From the NCBI GenBank assembly GCA_020638195.1, contig JACKJC010000002.1:1-64000 (forward strand): a stretch of DNA of 64,000 bases, read 5' to 3'. Below are positions 52,584 through 61,238 of the stretch, one piece after another. Each line of letters opens with the position of its first letter. Within the stretch, counting starts at the first letter, position 1. A program made the position numbers and the translations under genes. Source of the stretch: Methylobacteriaceae bacterium. GTDB taxonomy: Bacteria; Pseudomonadota; Alphaproteobacteria; Rhizobiales; Beijerinckiaceae. The notes beneath the pieces are model-generated. The model was not told where the DNA came from. It saw only the letters and a list, made by a program, of their open reading frames with translations, and made no database searches.

Positions 52584-53608
52584 CGGCGGCTTCCGTATCT
52601 CCTGTCGCGCGCGCCGAGGCGACAAGACATGCATGGCTTGTTGTCGGGCTGAGCCTGATCGTCGCTTGCGCCCTCGTCGGATCGCTATTCGTCGGCTATG
52701 CCGGGCTCGACGTGACGCAGGCGATTGCGGACGCCTTGCGCGGCGCGCAGACATTGCCGGCGATCGTGCTGGTCGAGCTTCGCCTGCCACGCGCGCTGCT
52801 CGGCTGCTTCGTCGGCTTCAGCCTGGGGTTGGCAGGCGCGGCGATGCAGGGATTTCTGCGCAATCCGCTGGCCGAGCCCGGCGTGGTCGGCGTATCGGGG
52901 GCTGCAGCGCTCGGCGCGGTGATCGCCTTCTACTCGGGCCTTTCGACGCTCGTCCCGCTCGCCCTGCCGTTCGGCGCCATCGCGGGCGCCATTTTCGCGG
53001 CGCTACTCCTGTTCGCTCTGGTCGGCCGAGGCGCCGGAACGATGACAGTTATTTTGGCCGGCGTCGCCATCAACAGTTTCGCGGCGGCGCTCACCAGCCT
53101 CGCGCTCAATCTTTCGCCGAATGGATTCTCGGCGCTCGAGATCGTCTACTGGCTGATGGGGTCGCTGGTCGATCGCAGCTTGCCGCAAGTGTGGCTCGCC
53201 ACGCCTTTCATGCTGGCAGGCTGGATCTTGTTGCTGACCGCTGCGCCGGCTCTGGATGCGCTCAGCCTCGGAGAACCGACGGCGCGAAGCCTCGGCTTCG
53301 ACATGGGGCGTCTGCGGGTGCGGCTCGTGGTCGGCGCTGCGCTGGCGGTGGGCGCGTCGGTCGCCGTCAGCGGCGCGATCGGCTTTGTCGGGCTCGTGGC
53401 GCCGCATGTACTGCGGCCGTTCGTCGGGCACAGGCCCGGCCGGCTGCTCTTCGTCAGCGGCCTCGGCGGCGCGGCGCTGCTGCTGCTCGCGGACATTGCG
53501 GCGCGTCTGCTGCCGATCAGGCCCGAGTTGAAGCTCGGCGTGATCACAGCGATGGTCGGCGCGCCGTTCCTGTTCCATCTCGTCTATCGTTTGCGGCGCG
53601 AGGCCTGA
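52580..53608 (+). CDS. btuC: FecCD/BtuC-type ABC permease
   Basis: A 342-residue permease with about ten membrane segments. Family motifs include ELRLPRALLGCFVGFSLGLA, GAAMQGFLRNPLAEPGVVGV and GFVGLVAPHVLRPFVGHRPG near the C-terminus. The ATG at 52580 overlaps the receptor stop by four bases. Confidence 0.92.
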   Translation: MTAASVSPVARAEATRHAWLVVGLSLIVACALVGSLFVGYAGLDVTQAIADALRGAQTLPAIVLVELRLPRALLGCFVGFSLGLAGAAMQGFLRNPLAEPGVVGVSGAAALGAVIAFYSGLSTLVPLALPFGAIAGAIFAALLLFALVGRGAGTMTVILAGVAINSFAAALTSLALNLSPNGFSALEIVYWLMGSLVDRSLPQVWLATPFMLAGWILLLTAAPALDALSLGEPTARSLGFDMGRLRVRLVVGAALAVGASVAVSGAIGFVGLVAPHVLRPFVGHRPGRLLFVSGLGGAALLLLADIAARLLPIRPELKLGVITAMVGAPFLFHLVYRLRREA

Positions 53609-54390
53609 TGCGGATCGACATAGAAGCCGCGAGCGTGCGCATCGAGGGCGCGACGATTCTCCACCGGGTCGATCTCCTGCTGAAGCCCGGTGAAATCGTC
53701 GGGCTGATCGGGCCGAACGGCGCTGGGAAATCGACGCTGCTGAAAGCAATTGCCGGATTGTCGTCCCTGTCCGACGGGGCGATCCGTTACGATGGCGTGC
53801 GCGCGCAGGAGATCGGCGCGGCGCGGCTCGCGCGGCGTCTCGCCTACCTCGCGCAGGACGGCGAAATCTCCTGGCCATTGCGCGTCGAACATCTCGTCGG
53901 TCTCGGGCGGCTGCCGCATCGCACGCCTTTTGCCGGCGAGAGCGAGGAGGATCGCGTGGCGGTCGAGCGCGCAATGAAGCTTGCCGAAGTCGCGCAGTTT
54001 CGCGCGCGGACGGTTCAGTCCCTGTCCGGCGGCGAGCGCATGCGCGTTCTGCTGGCGCGGGCGCTCGCGGTCGAGGCGGAAGTTCTACTGGCTGACGAGC
54101 CGGTCGCGGCTGTCGATCCGCTGCACCAGCTGCGCGTGATGGACCTGTTGCGGCGCGTTGCCGCCGAGGGCAAGTGCGTCGTGGTGGTGCTGCACGACCT
54201 TGCGCTGGCGGCGCGCTTCTGCAATCGCCTGGTCGTGCTCGCCGGTGGATGCAAGCTGCTCGACGGGTCGCCGGATGAACTGACGGACACGATCATCGCG
54301 CGCGCCTATGGCGTCTCCACGTTGCGGGGCGAACATCTAGGGCAGGCTTTCGTCCTGCCCTGGGCGCCGCTCGGGCCTCACAACGGGTAG
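53608..54390 (+). CDS. btuD: BtuD/FecE-type ABC ATPase
   Basis: A 260-residue ATPase with Walker A GPNGAGKST, signature LSGGERMRVLLARAL, Walker B VLLADEP and switch His in VLHDLALAARF. It overlaps the permease stop by one base (TGATG). It converges on cbiZ, ten bases away. Confidence 0.92.
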   Translation: MRIDIEAASVRIEGATILHRVDLLLKPGEIVGLIGPNGAGKSTLLKAIAGLSSLSDGAIRYDGVRAQEIGAARLARRLAYLAQDGEISWPLRVEHLVGLGRLPHRTPFAGESEEDRVAVERAMKLAEVAQFRARTVQSLSGGERMRVLLARALAVEAEVLLADEPVAAVDPLHQLRVMDLLRRVAAEGKCVVVVLHDLALAARFCNRLVVLAGGCKLLDGSPDELTDTIIARAYGVSTLRGEHLGQAFVLPWAPLGPHNG

Positions 54391-54400
54391 TCGCGCGCCG

Positions 54401-55084
54401 TCAGGGCGAATCTGTTTTCGTTTCCATGCTCCAGACTTCCGCGCCCTCTCGGACAGCGTCGTAGACCGCGCCGCCGATCGCCTCGCCGACGGCCGTGTGG
54501 AGCCCGGCGCAGCACTCCGCATCCGGTCCGATCGGGGCCGCGATGATGATACAATCCGTGCCGGTGCCGGTAATGCGTTTCCCCGCGCGCAGGTGCGCCG
54601 TATCGAACAGGGCCGCTGTGCGAGCTTGCGCGACGATCGAGATCGCCTCGAGGTTAGCCGCATCGGACAGAGGACGCGTAACATGTACGAGCGTGTTGAT
54701 CGTGCCGGGAAAGGCCTCGACCTTGCGCCGCGCGCCGATCGTTTCGCCATTGGCGAGACCGACGGTCGCAATGCAGCTCGCCGTGCACCGCTCCACGTTC
54801 CGATGCGCGATGTGATGCCGCCTTATGTCGCGCGATGTCATGAAGGCGACGGCGTCGCTCATGCCCCGGCGCGCCATCCTACCCTCGAGGAGTTTTAGCG
54901 GATCGACGTCGGGTGTCAGATCGGCATTGCGCACTTCGAGCCAGGCGACGATGGACGTGTTCACGAACCCTGGTCGCGACAGCGACCAGCCGAGCGTGCG
55001 GCATTCCGTCGGCAGCCGCACGATCAAGTAGGGCTGATCGCACTCTACGACGAGTCCGCCCGTCAGCGTTCGGCAGCCTTCCAT
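54401..55084 (-). CDS. cbiZ: Adenosylcobinamide amidohydrolase CbiZ
   Basis: A 227-residue enzyme that removes the aminopropanol side chain from adenosylcobinamide to give adenosylcobyric acid, so that cobinamide can enter B12 synthesis. CbiZ motifs: RTLGWSLSRPGFVNTSIVAW, then ATVGLANGETIG, GTINTLVHVTRPLSDAANLE and GTGTDCIIIAAP with HTAVGEAIGGAVYDAV. It is convergent with the btuFCD-type genes, which supports a corrinoid-salvage locus. The ATG at 55084 has AGGAGGGG upstream, but both are inside a hairpin. Confidence 0.9.
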   Translation of the reverse strand: MEGCRTLTGGLVVECDQPYLIVRLPTECRTLGWSLSRPGFVNTSIVAWLEVRNADLTPDVDPLKLLEGRMARRGMSDAVAFMTSRDIRRHHIAHRNVERCTASCIATVGLANGETIGARRKVEAFPGTINTLVHVTRPLSDAANLEAISIVAQARTAALFDTAHLRAGKRITGTGTDCIIIAAPIGPDAECCAGLHTAVGEAIGGAVYDAVREGAEVWSMETKTDSP

Positions 55085-55119
55085 CCGCGATTCCCCTCCT
55101 GGAAATTCATCGCGGATGG
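55081..55119 (-). promoter_or_regulatory. Hairpin that encloses the cbiZ ribosome site and start codon
   Basis: On the minus strand CCATCCGCGA (55119-55110) and TCGCGGATGG (55090-55081) form a perfect 10-bp stem. The 19-base loop contains the Shine-Dalgarno AGGAGGGG, and the start ATG (55084-55082) is in the 3' arm. This would restrict initiation. Confidence 0.6.
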
Positions 55120-55163
55120 GACTACACGGCGCGCTGCCGGTCGACAATGATCGCGTCAGCCGA

Positions 55164-55892
55164 TCACATCGAGAGCGCGCTGACGCTCGCGCCGCCGCAG
55201 ACCAGCAGCGTCTGTCCGGTGACGAAATCGGCGGCCTCGTCGCAAAAAAAGTCGACGGCGCGCGCAACATCGGCCGAGCGGCCGAGGCGGCCGACGGGAA
55301 TCGATTTCGCGAGCGCCTGCGCGCGCTCCGATTCCGGCGACATGACGCTCTCGAACATCTCGGTGTCGCCGATCGGGCCGGGCGAGACCACGTTGACGGT
55401 TATGCCATGCGGGGCGAGTTCGAGCGCCCAGGTGCGGGCCATGCCGATCATGCCGGCCTTGGTGGCGGAATAGACGGTGCGCGTCTGCAGGCCCATCGCG
55501 GCGCGCGAGGAAATCAGCACGATGCGGCCGAAACGGGCGGCCTTCATGCCGGGCAGGGCGGCCTGCGCGAGTTCGATCGCCGCGCCGAGGTGCAATTGCG
55601 TGAGCGCGGCGAGGTCTTCGAGTTGCACGTCTTCCAGCAGCTTCGCGCGGATGACGCCGGCATTGTGGACGATGTGGGTGATCGGCCCGCCGCGCAGGAC
55701 GTCTTGTGCGGCCTGCTTCGTCGCGGTCCCATCAGTGAGGTCGACTTCGACGAAGGACAGTTTGGGGTCGTTCCATTCCGGTTTGCGGCGCGACAGGCAG
55801 ACGACGTCATGTCCGCGCGAAATGAGCTTTTGCGCAATGGCCGCGCCGATGCCAGTATTGCCGCCGGTGACGACGGAGCGAAATTTCGTCAT
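55164..55892 (-). CDS. Short-chain dehydrogenase/reductase
   Basis: A 242-residue SDR with the cofactor motif TGGNTGIG, NAG in IVHNAGVI, the catalytic Ser in VLISSRAAMG and YSATK, so it should be active. The substrate is probably a CoA ester or cyclic alcohol of the degradation pathway. It overlaps the cyclase gene by four bases and is the last gene of the Rieske operon. Confidence 0.88.
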   Translation of the reverse strand: MTKFRSVVTGGNTGIGAAIAQKLISRGHDVVCLSRRKPEWNDPKLSFVEVDLTDGTATKQAAQDVLRGGPITHIVHNAGVIRAKLLEDVQLEDLAALTQLHLGAAIELAQAALPGMKAARFGRIVLISSRAAMGLQTRTVYSATKAGMIGMARTWALELAPHGITVNVVSPGPIGDTEMFESVMSPESERAQALAKSIPVGRLGRSADVARAVDFFCDEAADFVTGQTLLVCGGASVSALSM

Positions 55893-56695
55893 GTGCGCGC
55901 GCCTTCGTTCGCGACGAGAGCGAGAACGCGCAACGGACTGCCCGAGCCTTGCTTGATCTTCAGCGGCGCCGAGAAGATTACCGCGCCCTTCGGCGGCAAT
56001 TGGTCGAGATTGCACAGGCATTGCAGCCCATACTTGCCGGCGCCGTGAATGTAGTAGTGCGCGGGATGTGGCGGATTGAAATGCGTGGCCTGGCCGTGAT
56101 CGGTGCCGATCGTCTCGGTGCCGAAGCCATGAACGTCGCGTTCTTCCACCAGCCATTTCATGGCTTCGGGCGAGGGGCCGGGCGTGTGCGCGCCATCTTC
56201 CTTCATGTTGGCGTAGCCGCGCGGCGGCAGTTTCGACCAGTCGGTGCGCAGGAGTACCCAGGAGCGTTCCGGAATCTTGCCGTGTTGCTGTTCCCATGCG
56301 AGCAGGTGATCGACATTCAGCGTAAAGTCGGGGTCCTCAGCGCATTGCGCGCTGACGTCGACGACGCATGCGGGCGCAACGAAATTGGCGGGCGGGATCG
56401 TATCGACGCTGGCGTCGGGCGTGTCGCGGCCGGTGATCCAGTGGATCGGCGCGTCGAAATGGGTGCCCGTATGCTCGCTCATCGTGAAATTGTTCCAGTA
56501 CCAGCCCGGGCCGCGCTCGTCGTAGCGGGATATTTCCTCCATGCGGAAGGGCGCGGCCTGGCCGAATTCCGGCGGCAGGACGATGACGGGAAATTCAGGC
56601 GTCAGCGTCTGCGTGAGATCGACGACGCGCACGGCGCCGCTGGCGACAGCGCCAGCGAAGGCGAGGAGATCAGCGGGAGAATAGGGACCTGCCAT
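55889..56695 (-). CDS. Cyclase/kynurenine-formamidase-family hydrolase
   Basis: A 268-residue metal-dependent hydrolase with the family motif HTGTHFDAPIHW (consensus HxGTHxDxPxH), and later GTDHGQATHFNPPHP. Members hydrolyse amides, lactones or cyclic ketones. The position between SDR genes suggests a ring-opening or lactone step (inference). It lies one base after the DUF35-SDR gene. Confidence 0.86.
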   Translation of the reverse strand: MAGPYSPADLLAFAGAVASGAVRVVDLTQTLTPEFPVIVLPPEFGQAAPFRMEEISRYDERGPGWYWNNFTMSEHTGTHFDAPIHWITGRDTPDASVDTIPPANFVAPACVVDVSAQCAEDPDFTLNVDHLLAWEQQHGKIPERSWVLLRTDWSKLPPRGYANMKEDGAHTPGPSPEAMKWLVEERDVHGFGTETIGTDHGQATHFNPPHPAHYYIHGAGKYGLQCLCNLDQLPPKGAVIFSAPLKIKQGSGSPLRVLALVANEGART

Positions 56696-56696
56696 C

Positions 56697-57932
56697 TCAC
56701 AACTCCCGTTCGAGCGCTTTGGGATTGGCCAAGAATCTGTCGCGAATATCCTGCGCGATATCGCCGACGAAGACGTCTTCCAGCCCGCGCTTCAAAGCGT
56801 CCACTGCTGACTTCGCGAGTTGCGTGGCGGCGACCTTGGGCGGCGGCAGTTCCTGGAACCAGTCTGTCTCGAGCGGTCCGTGAAAGACATTGATGAATTT
56901 GACGCCGCCGGGACGCAGTTCTGCGCGCAGCGAATGCGAGGCCGAGAGGCAGGCTGCTTCCGTCGCCGAATAGGCGCCGAACTCCGGCCAGTTGGCGAGC
57001 GCATGTACGAACAGGAAATTGACGATGGCGGTGGCCGAATTCACGCCGTCCGCGCCGCGGAAGCGCAGCGCGGGGCCGAAAGCCTGCGCCAGGCGCATCA
57101 GGCCGAAATAGCGAATATCCATTTCCTCGCGCGCGACCACGAGGCCCTTGCGCGCCATGATCCCGCCGGGCCGTACGTGTTCGGCCGTATTGACGATGAT
57201 GTCGACGCGGCCGCCGATGTCGGCGGCGAGATCGCCTGTAGATTCCGAATTGGTGAGATCGAGCGGCACGATCTCGACATTGGGAATCCTGCGCAGAGAA
57301 TCCTCGCCGGGGAAGGGCTTCCAGGGGTCGGCGACGCCAACGAATACGATTGTGCAGCCGGCCTCCGACAACGCCTTCGCGCAGGCTTGTCCCACGGCCG
57401 TGCGCCCGTCCGTCACCAGCGCGCGGCGAAATTTCGGATCGCAGGTCATCTCGCGCAATTGCTTGTCGTCGGCCATGGCTGGCGTTTCCTTCACGGGCAG
57501 CGCAAAGGCCGCCGCCTGTCCGCTGCGATCGAGCTTGAGGCTCATCGTCACGCGGTCGCCCTCGGCGATATCACCGTGCACATGCGCGACGACCGAGGGG
57601 CCGCAATCCATCTGCACCGTGCCGACGCGCCAGGGCATGCGCTCGCGATAATAGGCGTCGGTCGAGGTGCGGATGGTGGTGACGGCCAGCAGCCTGCCGC
57701 CATCTGGAACGTCGCAGAAAGGCGGCGTCGGCGCGAAGCAGCCGGGGCAGGCGTCGCGCGGCGGATAGATGGTCTTGGCGCATTGGCCGCAGACCTGCAG
57801 CATGAAGCGGCCTTGCGCGGCGGCGGCGGCCAACCCCAGCGCGGTGCGGCTGCGCGCGCCGGGCGGCGACAGCGGCAGGCGCGTGCGCCTCAGCGGATCC
57901 TTGCGTTTGGGGCGGACGAGCGGCTCTGTCAT
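56697..57932 (-). CDS. DUF35 zinc-ribbon/OB-fold protein fused to an SDR domain
   Basis: A 411-residue fusion. Residues about 40-150 form a DUF35 module: zinc ribbon Cys48, Cys51, Cys62, Cys65 (CGQCAK...CPGC) followed by an OB-fold (DGGRLLAVTTIRTSTDAYY). Residues about 160-411 are SDR-like, but the glycine motif is degenerate (VTDGRTAVGQ) and the active-site motif reads YSATE, with Glu replacing the catalytic Lys. DUF35 proteins usually partner thiolases in steroid and acyl-CoA metabolism; the thiolase-like gene overlaps it by four bases. Confidence 0.82.
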   Translation of the reverse strand: MTEPLVRPKRKDPLRRTRLPLSPPGARSRTALGLAAAAAQGRFMLQVCGQCAKTIYPPRDACPGCFAPTPPFCDVPDGGRLLAVTTIRTSTDAYYRERMPWRVGTVQMDCGPSVVAHVHGDIAEGDRVTMSLKLDRSGQAAAFALPVKETPAMADDKQLREMTCDPKFRRALVTDGRTAVGQACAKALSEAGCTIVFVGVADPWKPFPGEDSLRRIPNVEIVPLDLTNSESTGDLAADIGGRVDIIVNTAEHVRPGGIMARKGLVVAREEMDIRYFGLMRLAQAFGPALRFRGADGVNSATAIVNFLFVHALANWPEFGAYSATEAACLSASHSLRAELRPGGVKFINVFHGPLETDWFQELPPPKVAATQLAKSAVDALKRGLEDVFVGDIAQDIRDRFLANPKALEREL

Positions 57933-59104
57933 GACGCCCTCGCAAGCAGGGCGGCGGCGCTCGCCAGCCCTCGATCGTAATTGATCATGCCGAAGCCGGA
58001 GATCAGCGCGACTTTCGCATCCTTCACCTGATTGGCCCCGGCGAGGCCGCAGAGTTGGCGCATGGCCTCGACGAGGCCGAGATAGCCGCCGGCGGCGCCC
58101 GCCTGGCCGATCGACAATTGTCCACCAGACGTGTTGTGCGGGAAGTCGCCGCGGAAAGTGAGGTCGCGTTCGCGGACGAAAGCGGCCGCCTCGCCCTTTG
58201 CGCAGAAGCCGAGGTCCTCGATCTGCATGAGCGAAATCACGGGATAATCGTCGTACGTCTGCACGAGATCGATGTCGGCGGGCTTCACGTCGGCGAGGCC
58301 GTAGAGATCGTCGAGATCGACCACCCAGCCGCCGCGATACTGAATTGGATCGTCCATGAAGGCGTTGTGGCGTTCGATCGTCGAGAGAATGCGTACGAAG
58401 GGCAGGCCGAGATCGCGCGCGCGTTCTTCCGTGCAGACGAGAAAAGCTTCCGCGCCCGCGCAGGGCATGACGCAATCGAAGAGATGAATGGGATCGGAGA
58501 TAGCGCGCGCATTCATGTAGTCTTCGAGCGTCAGCTTCTTCTTCATCAGCGCGTGAGGGAAGGCCAGAGCATTGTCGCGCTGGGCGACGCAGACGCGGCC
58601 AAAATCCTCGCGCGTCGCGCCGAAGCGGTTCATGTAGTCGCGCGTGATCAGCGCGAAGGAGGCATTGGGGCCGCCGGAGCCGTAGGGATAGACGGCATCT
58701 TGTGCGAAGCGCGAGAAGGTGGAGAGCGTGCGACGGAAACTGTCGACATGATTGGCGTCGGCGGCGACGCAGGCGACCATGTCAGCGTCGCCCGCCTGCA
58801 CGGCGCGCGCGGCGCGGCGGAGCCCCACAACGCCGCTCGCGCCGCCGAGTGGCACGTGATCGAGAAAGCGCGGGCTAAGGCCGAAATGTTGTGTGAGGCC
58901 GATCGCGGTATCCGGTCCGACGGTAAAAGACGAAACGGAGAAGCCGTCGATGTCGGCAGGCTTGAGATGCGCCTGCTCGCTGAGCGCGCGCAGCGCGCGG
59001 CCGATCCACCAATGCGCGCCGTGGATGGAAAAGCGCTCGTAGGGAATGGTCACGGGCGCTGCCGCGACCACGCCCTTGTAAGACTGGCGCTGGCGTTTGC
59101 TCAT
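57929..59104 (-). CDS. SCP2/thiolase-like protein
   Basis: A 391-residue thiolase-fold protein of the lipid-transfer/SCP-x type. The usual nucleophilic Cys position reads LGGASGVVGLRRA, with no cysteine; the His region is HNTSGGQLSIGQAGAAGG. Such proteins, together with DUF35 partners, act in retro-aldol or thiolytic cleavage of steroid-like CoA esters. It overlaps both neighbours by four bases. Confidence 0.83.
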   Translation of the reverse strand: MSKRQRQSYKGVVAAAPVTIPYERFSIHGAHWWIGRALRALSEQAHLKPADIDGFSVSSFTVGPDTAIGLTQHFGLSPRFLDHVPLGGASGVVGLRRAARAVQAGDADMVACVAADANHVDSFRRTLSTFSRFAQDAVYPYGSGGPNASFALITRDYMNRFGATREDFGRVCVAQRDNALAFPHALMKKKLTLEDYMNARAISDPIHLFDCVMPCAGAEAFLVCTEERARDLGLPFVRILSTIERHNAFMDDPIQYRGGWVVDLDDLYGLADVKPADIDLVQTYDDYPVISLMQIEDLGFCAKGEAAAFVRERDLTFRGDFPHNTSGGQLSIGQAGAAGGYLGLVEAMRQLCGLAGANQVKDAKVALISGFGMINYDRGLASAAALLARAS

Positions 59105-60714
59105 GCGCTGCGTTTCTTGATTTTGCGCGTGTCATGGCACAAGCCGGCTTCCATGCGGTCCTGCGCAAGCTGTTTGAGTGCGCCGCGCTGGATTTTCTGC
59201 GTGCCGGTGAGCGGAATCGAAGTCACGAACGACGTCCAGCCCGGCGCCTTGTAATAGGCGAGGCGCGAGAGACAGAATTCCGCGATCTCGCGCGCGAGCG
59301 CGGTCTCGTCGGCGGGTTTCTCGTGCGGCACGATCAGAGCCAGCACCTCGTCGCCGCGCACGGCGTCGGGCGTGGCGACGCAGGCGACCTGTTTGATCGC
59401 GGGGTGGCGCTGCAGCACGCTTTCGACTTCCACCGCGCTGATGTTTTCGCCGGAACGGCGGATGACGTTCTTGCGGCGGTCGACGAAATGAAAGGAGCCG
59501 TCGGCGGCGCGGCGCACGACGTCGCCGGTGTGGAACCAGCCGCCGGCCCAGGCTTCCGCCGTCGCTTCCGGGTCCTTGAGATATTCGCGGAAGAAGCCGA
59601 AGCGCGGATTTGCGCCAGCGCGGCGCACCAGCAATTCGCCGGGCGTGTCGGCTGGCGCATCCGAACCGTCCTCCAGCACGACGCGGGCTTCCACCTGCGG
59701 CGTCGTGCGGCCAAAGCAGTTCGAGCCGATGTGGCGCGGTTCTTCGTGCGCCGAAATCACCGCGCCCGAGCCCGTCTCGGTCATGGCCCAGGCCTCGATC
59801 AGGGGAAAGCCGAAACGCTGTTCGAAGGGTGCGTGCAGCAGACGGTCGACTCCGGCGCCGAAACCGAAGCGGATGTTGTCGAGCCGGTCGGATGGGGATT
59901 CCGGCGCGGCCATCAGCATGGCTGGCATGACGCCGAGATAGTGCAGGATCGTGGACCGGCTCTGGCGGACGGAATCCCACCAGCTCTTTGGGTGAAATCG
60001 ATCGACGAAGGTCAGGCAGCCCGCGACGCTCAGCATGCCCGCGGTCGAGCAGGCCATGGCGTTCATGTGGAATAGCGGCAGTGGCGTGATCATGCGTTCG
60101 CTATTCTGGCGCAGCGCGATCATGCCGCCCGTCTGTGCATACCAGTCGCCGCAGACATGGAAATATTCATTCGCCAGCACGCAGCCTTTTGGTCGCCCGG
60201 TCGTGCCGGAGGTATAGAGCAGCGCGCATTCCGTGTCGGATGTGGGCTGCGCGGACGTCGATTTCGCTTCGAGCGACGCGGGCGTTCCGTCGACATCGAT
60301 CAGCGGCAGAATTCGTCCGACGGCGGCCGCGGCGTTCTCGAGATCCTGTCGACGCGAAGGGATCACGATTGCCGCGCACATTTCGGAATGGCCGATCATG
60401 TACTCGATCTCGGCCGCCCGCAGATCCGGGTTGACCGGCACGAGCGAGACGCCGAGCCGGTTGAGCGCGAACCAGTGCCAGAAGAAGGCAGGTCTGTTCT
60501 CGACGAGAATGCCGACGCGCTGGCCGGCCCCGAAGCCGGCGGCTTCGTAGGCGGCCGACAGCGTCTGCACATGTTCCAGCGCTTCCGCGTACGTGATTTC
60601 GCCCGACGCTATGCCGTAGGCCGCGGCCGTCTCCGGCAGGACGCAGAGGAACGAGCCTTGCGGATTGCGCGTGGCGGCGGCGGCGAAGAGATCGAAGACG
60701 GAGCCCTTTTCCAT
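59101..60714 (-). CDS. AMP-forming acyl-CoA ligase
   Basis: A 537-residue adenylate-forming enzyme. Core motifs are YTSGTTGRPKGCVLAN, then AWAMTETGSG, WFHTGDVVRR and the hinge DRRKNVIRRSGENIS, with the C-terminal Lys in GTQKIQRGALK. It activates a carboxylic acid to the CoA ester. It lies four bases after the dioxygenase beta subunit, so the acid is probably the Rieske product or a downstream acid. Confidence 0.9.
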   Translation of the reverse strand: MEKGSVFDLFAAAATRNPQGSFLCVLPETAAAYGIASGEITYAEALEHVQTLSAAYEAAGFGAGQRVGILVENRPAFFWHWFALNRLGVSLVPVNPDLRAAEIEYMIGHSEMCAAIVIPSRRQDLENAAAAVGRILPLIDVDGTPASLEAKSTSAQPTSDTECALLYTSGTTGRPKGCVLANEYFHVCGDWYAQTGGMIALRQNSERMITPLPLFHMNAMACSTAGMLSVAGCLTFVDRFHPKSWWDSVRQSRSTILHYLGVMPAMLMAAPESPSDRLDNIRFGFGAGVDRLLHAPFEQRFGFPLIEAWAMTETGSGAVISAHEEPRHIGSNCFGRTTPQVEARVVLEDGSDAPADTPGELLVRRAGANPRFGFFREYLKDPEATAEAWAGGWFHTGDVVRRAADGSFHFVDRRKNVIRRSGENISAVEVESVLQRHPAIKQVACVATPDAVRGDEVLALIVPHEKPADETALAREIAEFCLSRLAYYKAPGWTSFVTSIPLTGTQKIQRGALKQLAQDRMEAGLCHDTRKIKKRSA

Positions 60715-60718
60715 CCGT

Positions 60719-61228
60719 TCACATGAACAGCTGGATGTTGCCGAAAGCGGCGTCGCAATTCACGAGATCGACGCGCTTGAGCTTGATGCGCAGCTTGCCG
60801 TCCTCGACGGCAAGGTGATGGGTCGCCCAGGCCGCATAGAGCGTCTGTTCGTCGTTGCGCGTTTCGACATAGTGCATGGCGGTCCACGTCACGTAGGAAT
60901 TCGCCGCCTCGTCTCGGCTCTCGACATGCGGCATCTGCAATACGTGATGGCTGCGGCTCCTGGGTTTCTGGCTGAACGTACGCTCGCCCTTCAGGCGCTC
61001 GACGCGCACGCTCAGCAGCAGCTTGTCTTCATACATGAGCGAGCAGACGAGCCTGGGATCGGTCTGGCCCCATTCGAGCGGCATCCAGTAATAGCCGTCG
61101 TTGGCGAACAAGGTCAGCCAGTCCTCGAAACGCTGCTGATCCAGCGTGCGCGCTTCGCGCAGGACGAAATCGGCGAGCTCCCTGTCGGAGGGGAAAGCGC
61201 CATCGATTTTCGGATCGTTCCGGTTCAT
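60719..61228 (-). CDS. Aromatic-ring-hydroxylating dioxygenase beta subunit
   Basis: A 169-residue NTF2-fold subunit with LADFVLREARTLDQQRFEDW at the start, then WLTLFANDGYYWMPLEWGQT and the C-terminal RIKLKRVDLVNCDA. It is structural in the alpha3beta3 oxygenase. It is ten bases after the alpha subunit. Confidence 0.9.
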   Translation of the reverse strand: MNRNDPKIDGAFPSDRELADFVLREARTLDQQRFEDWLTLFANDGYYWMPLEWGQTDPRLVCSLMYEDKLLLSVRVERLKGERTFSQKPRSRSHHVLQMPHVESRDEAANSYVTWTAMHYVETRNDEQTLYAAWATHHLAVEDGKLRIKLKRVDLVNCDAAFGNIQLFM

Positions 61229-61238
61229 GGCGCTCTCC

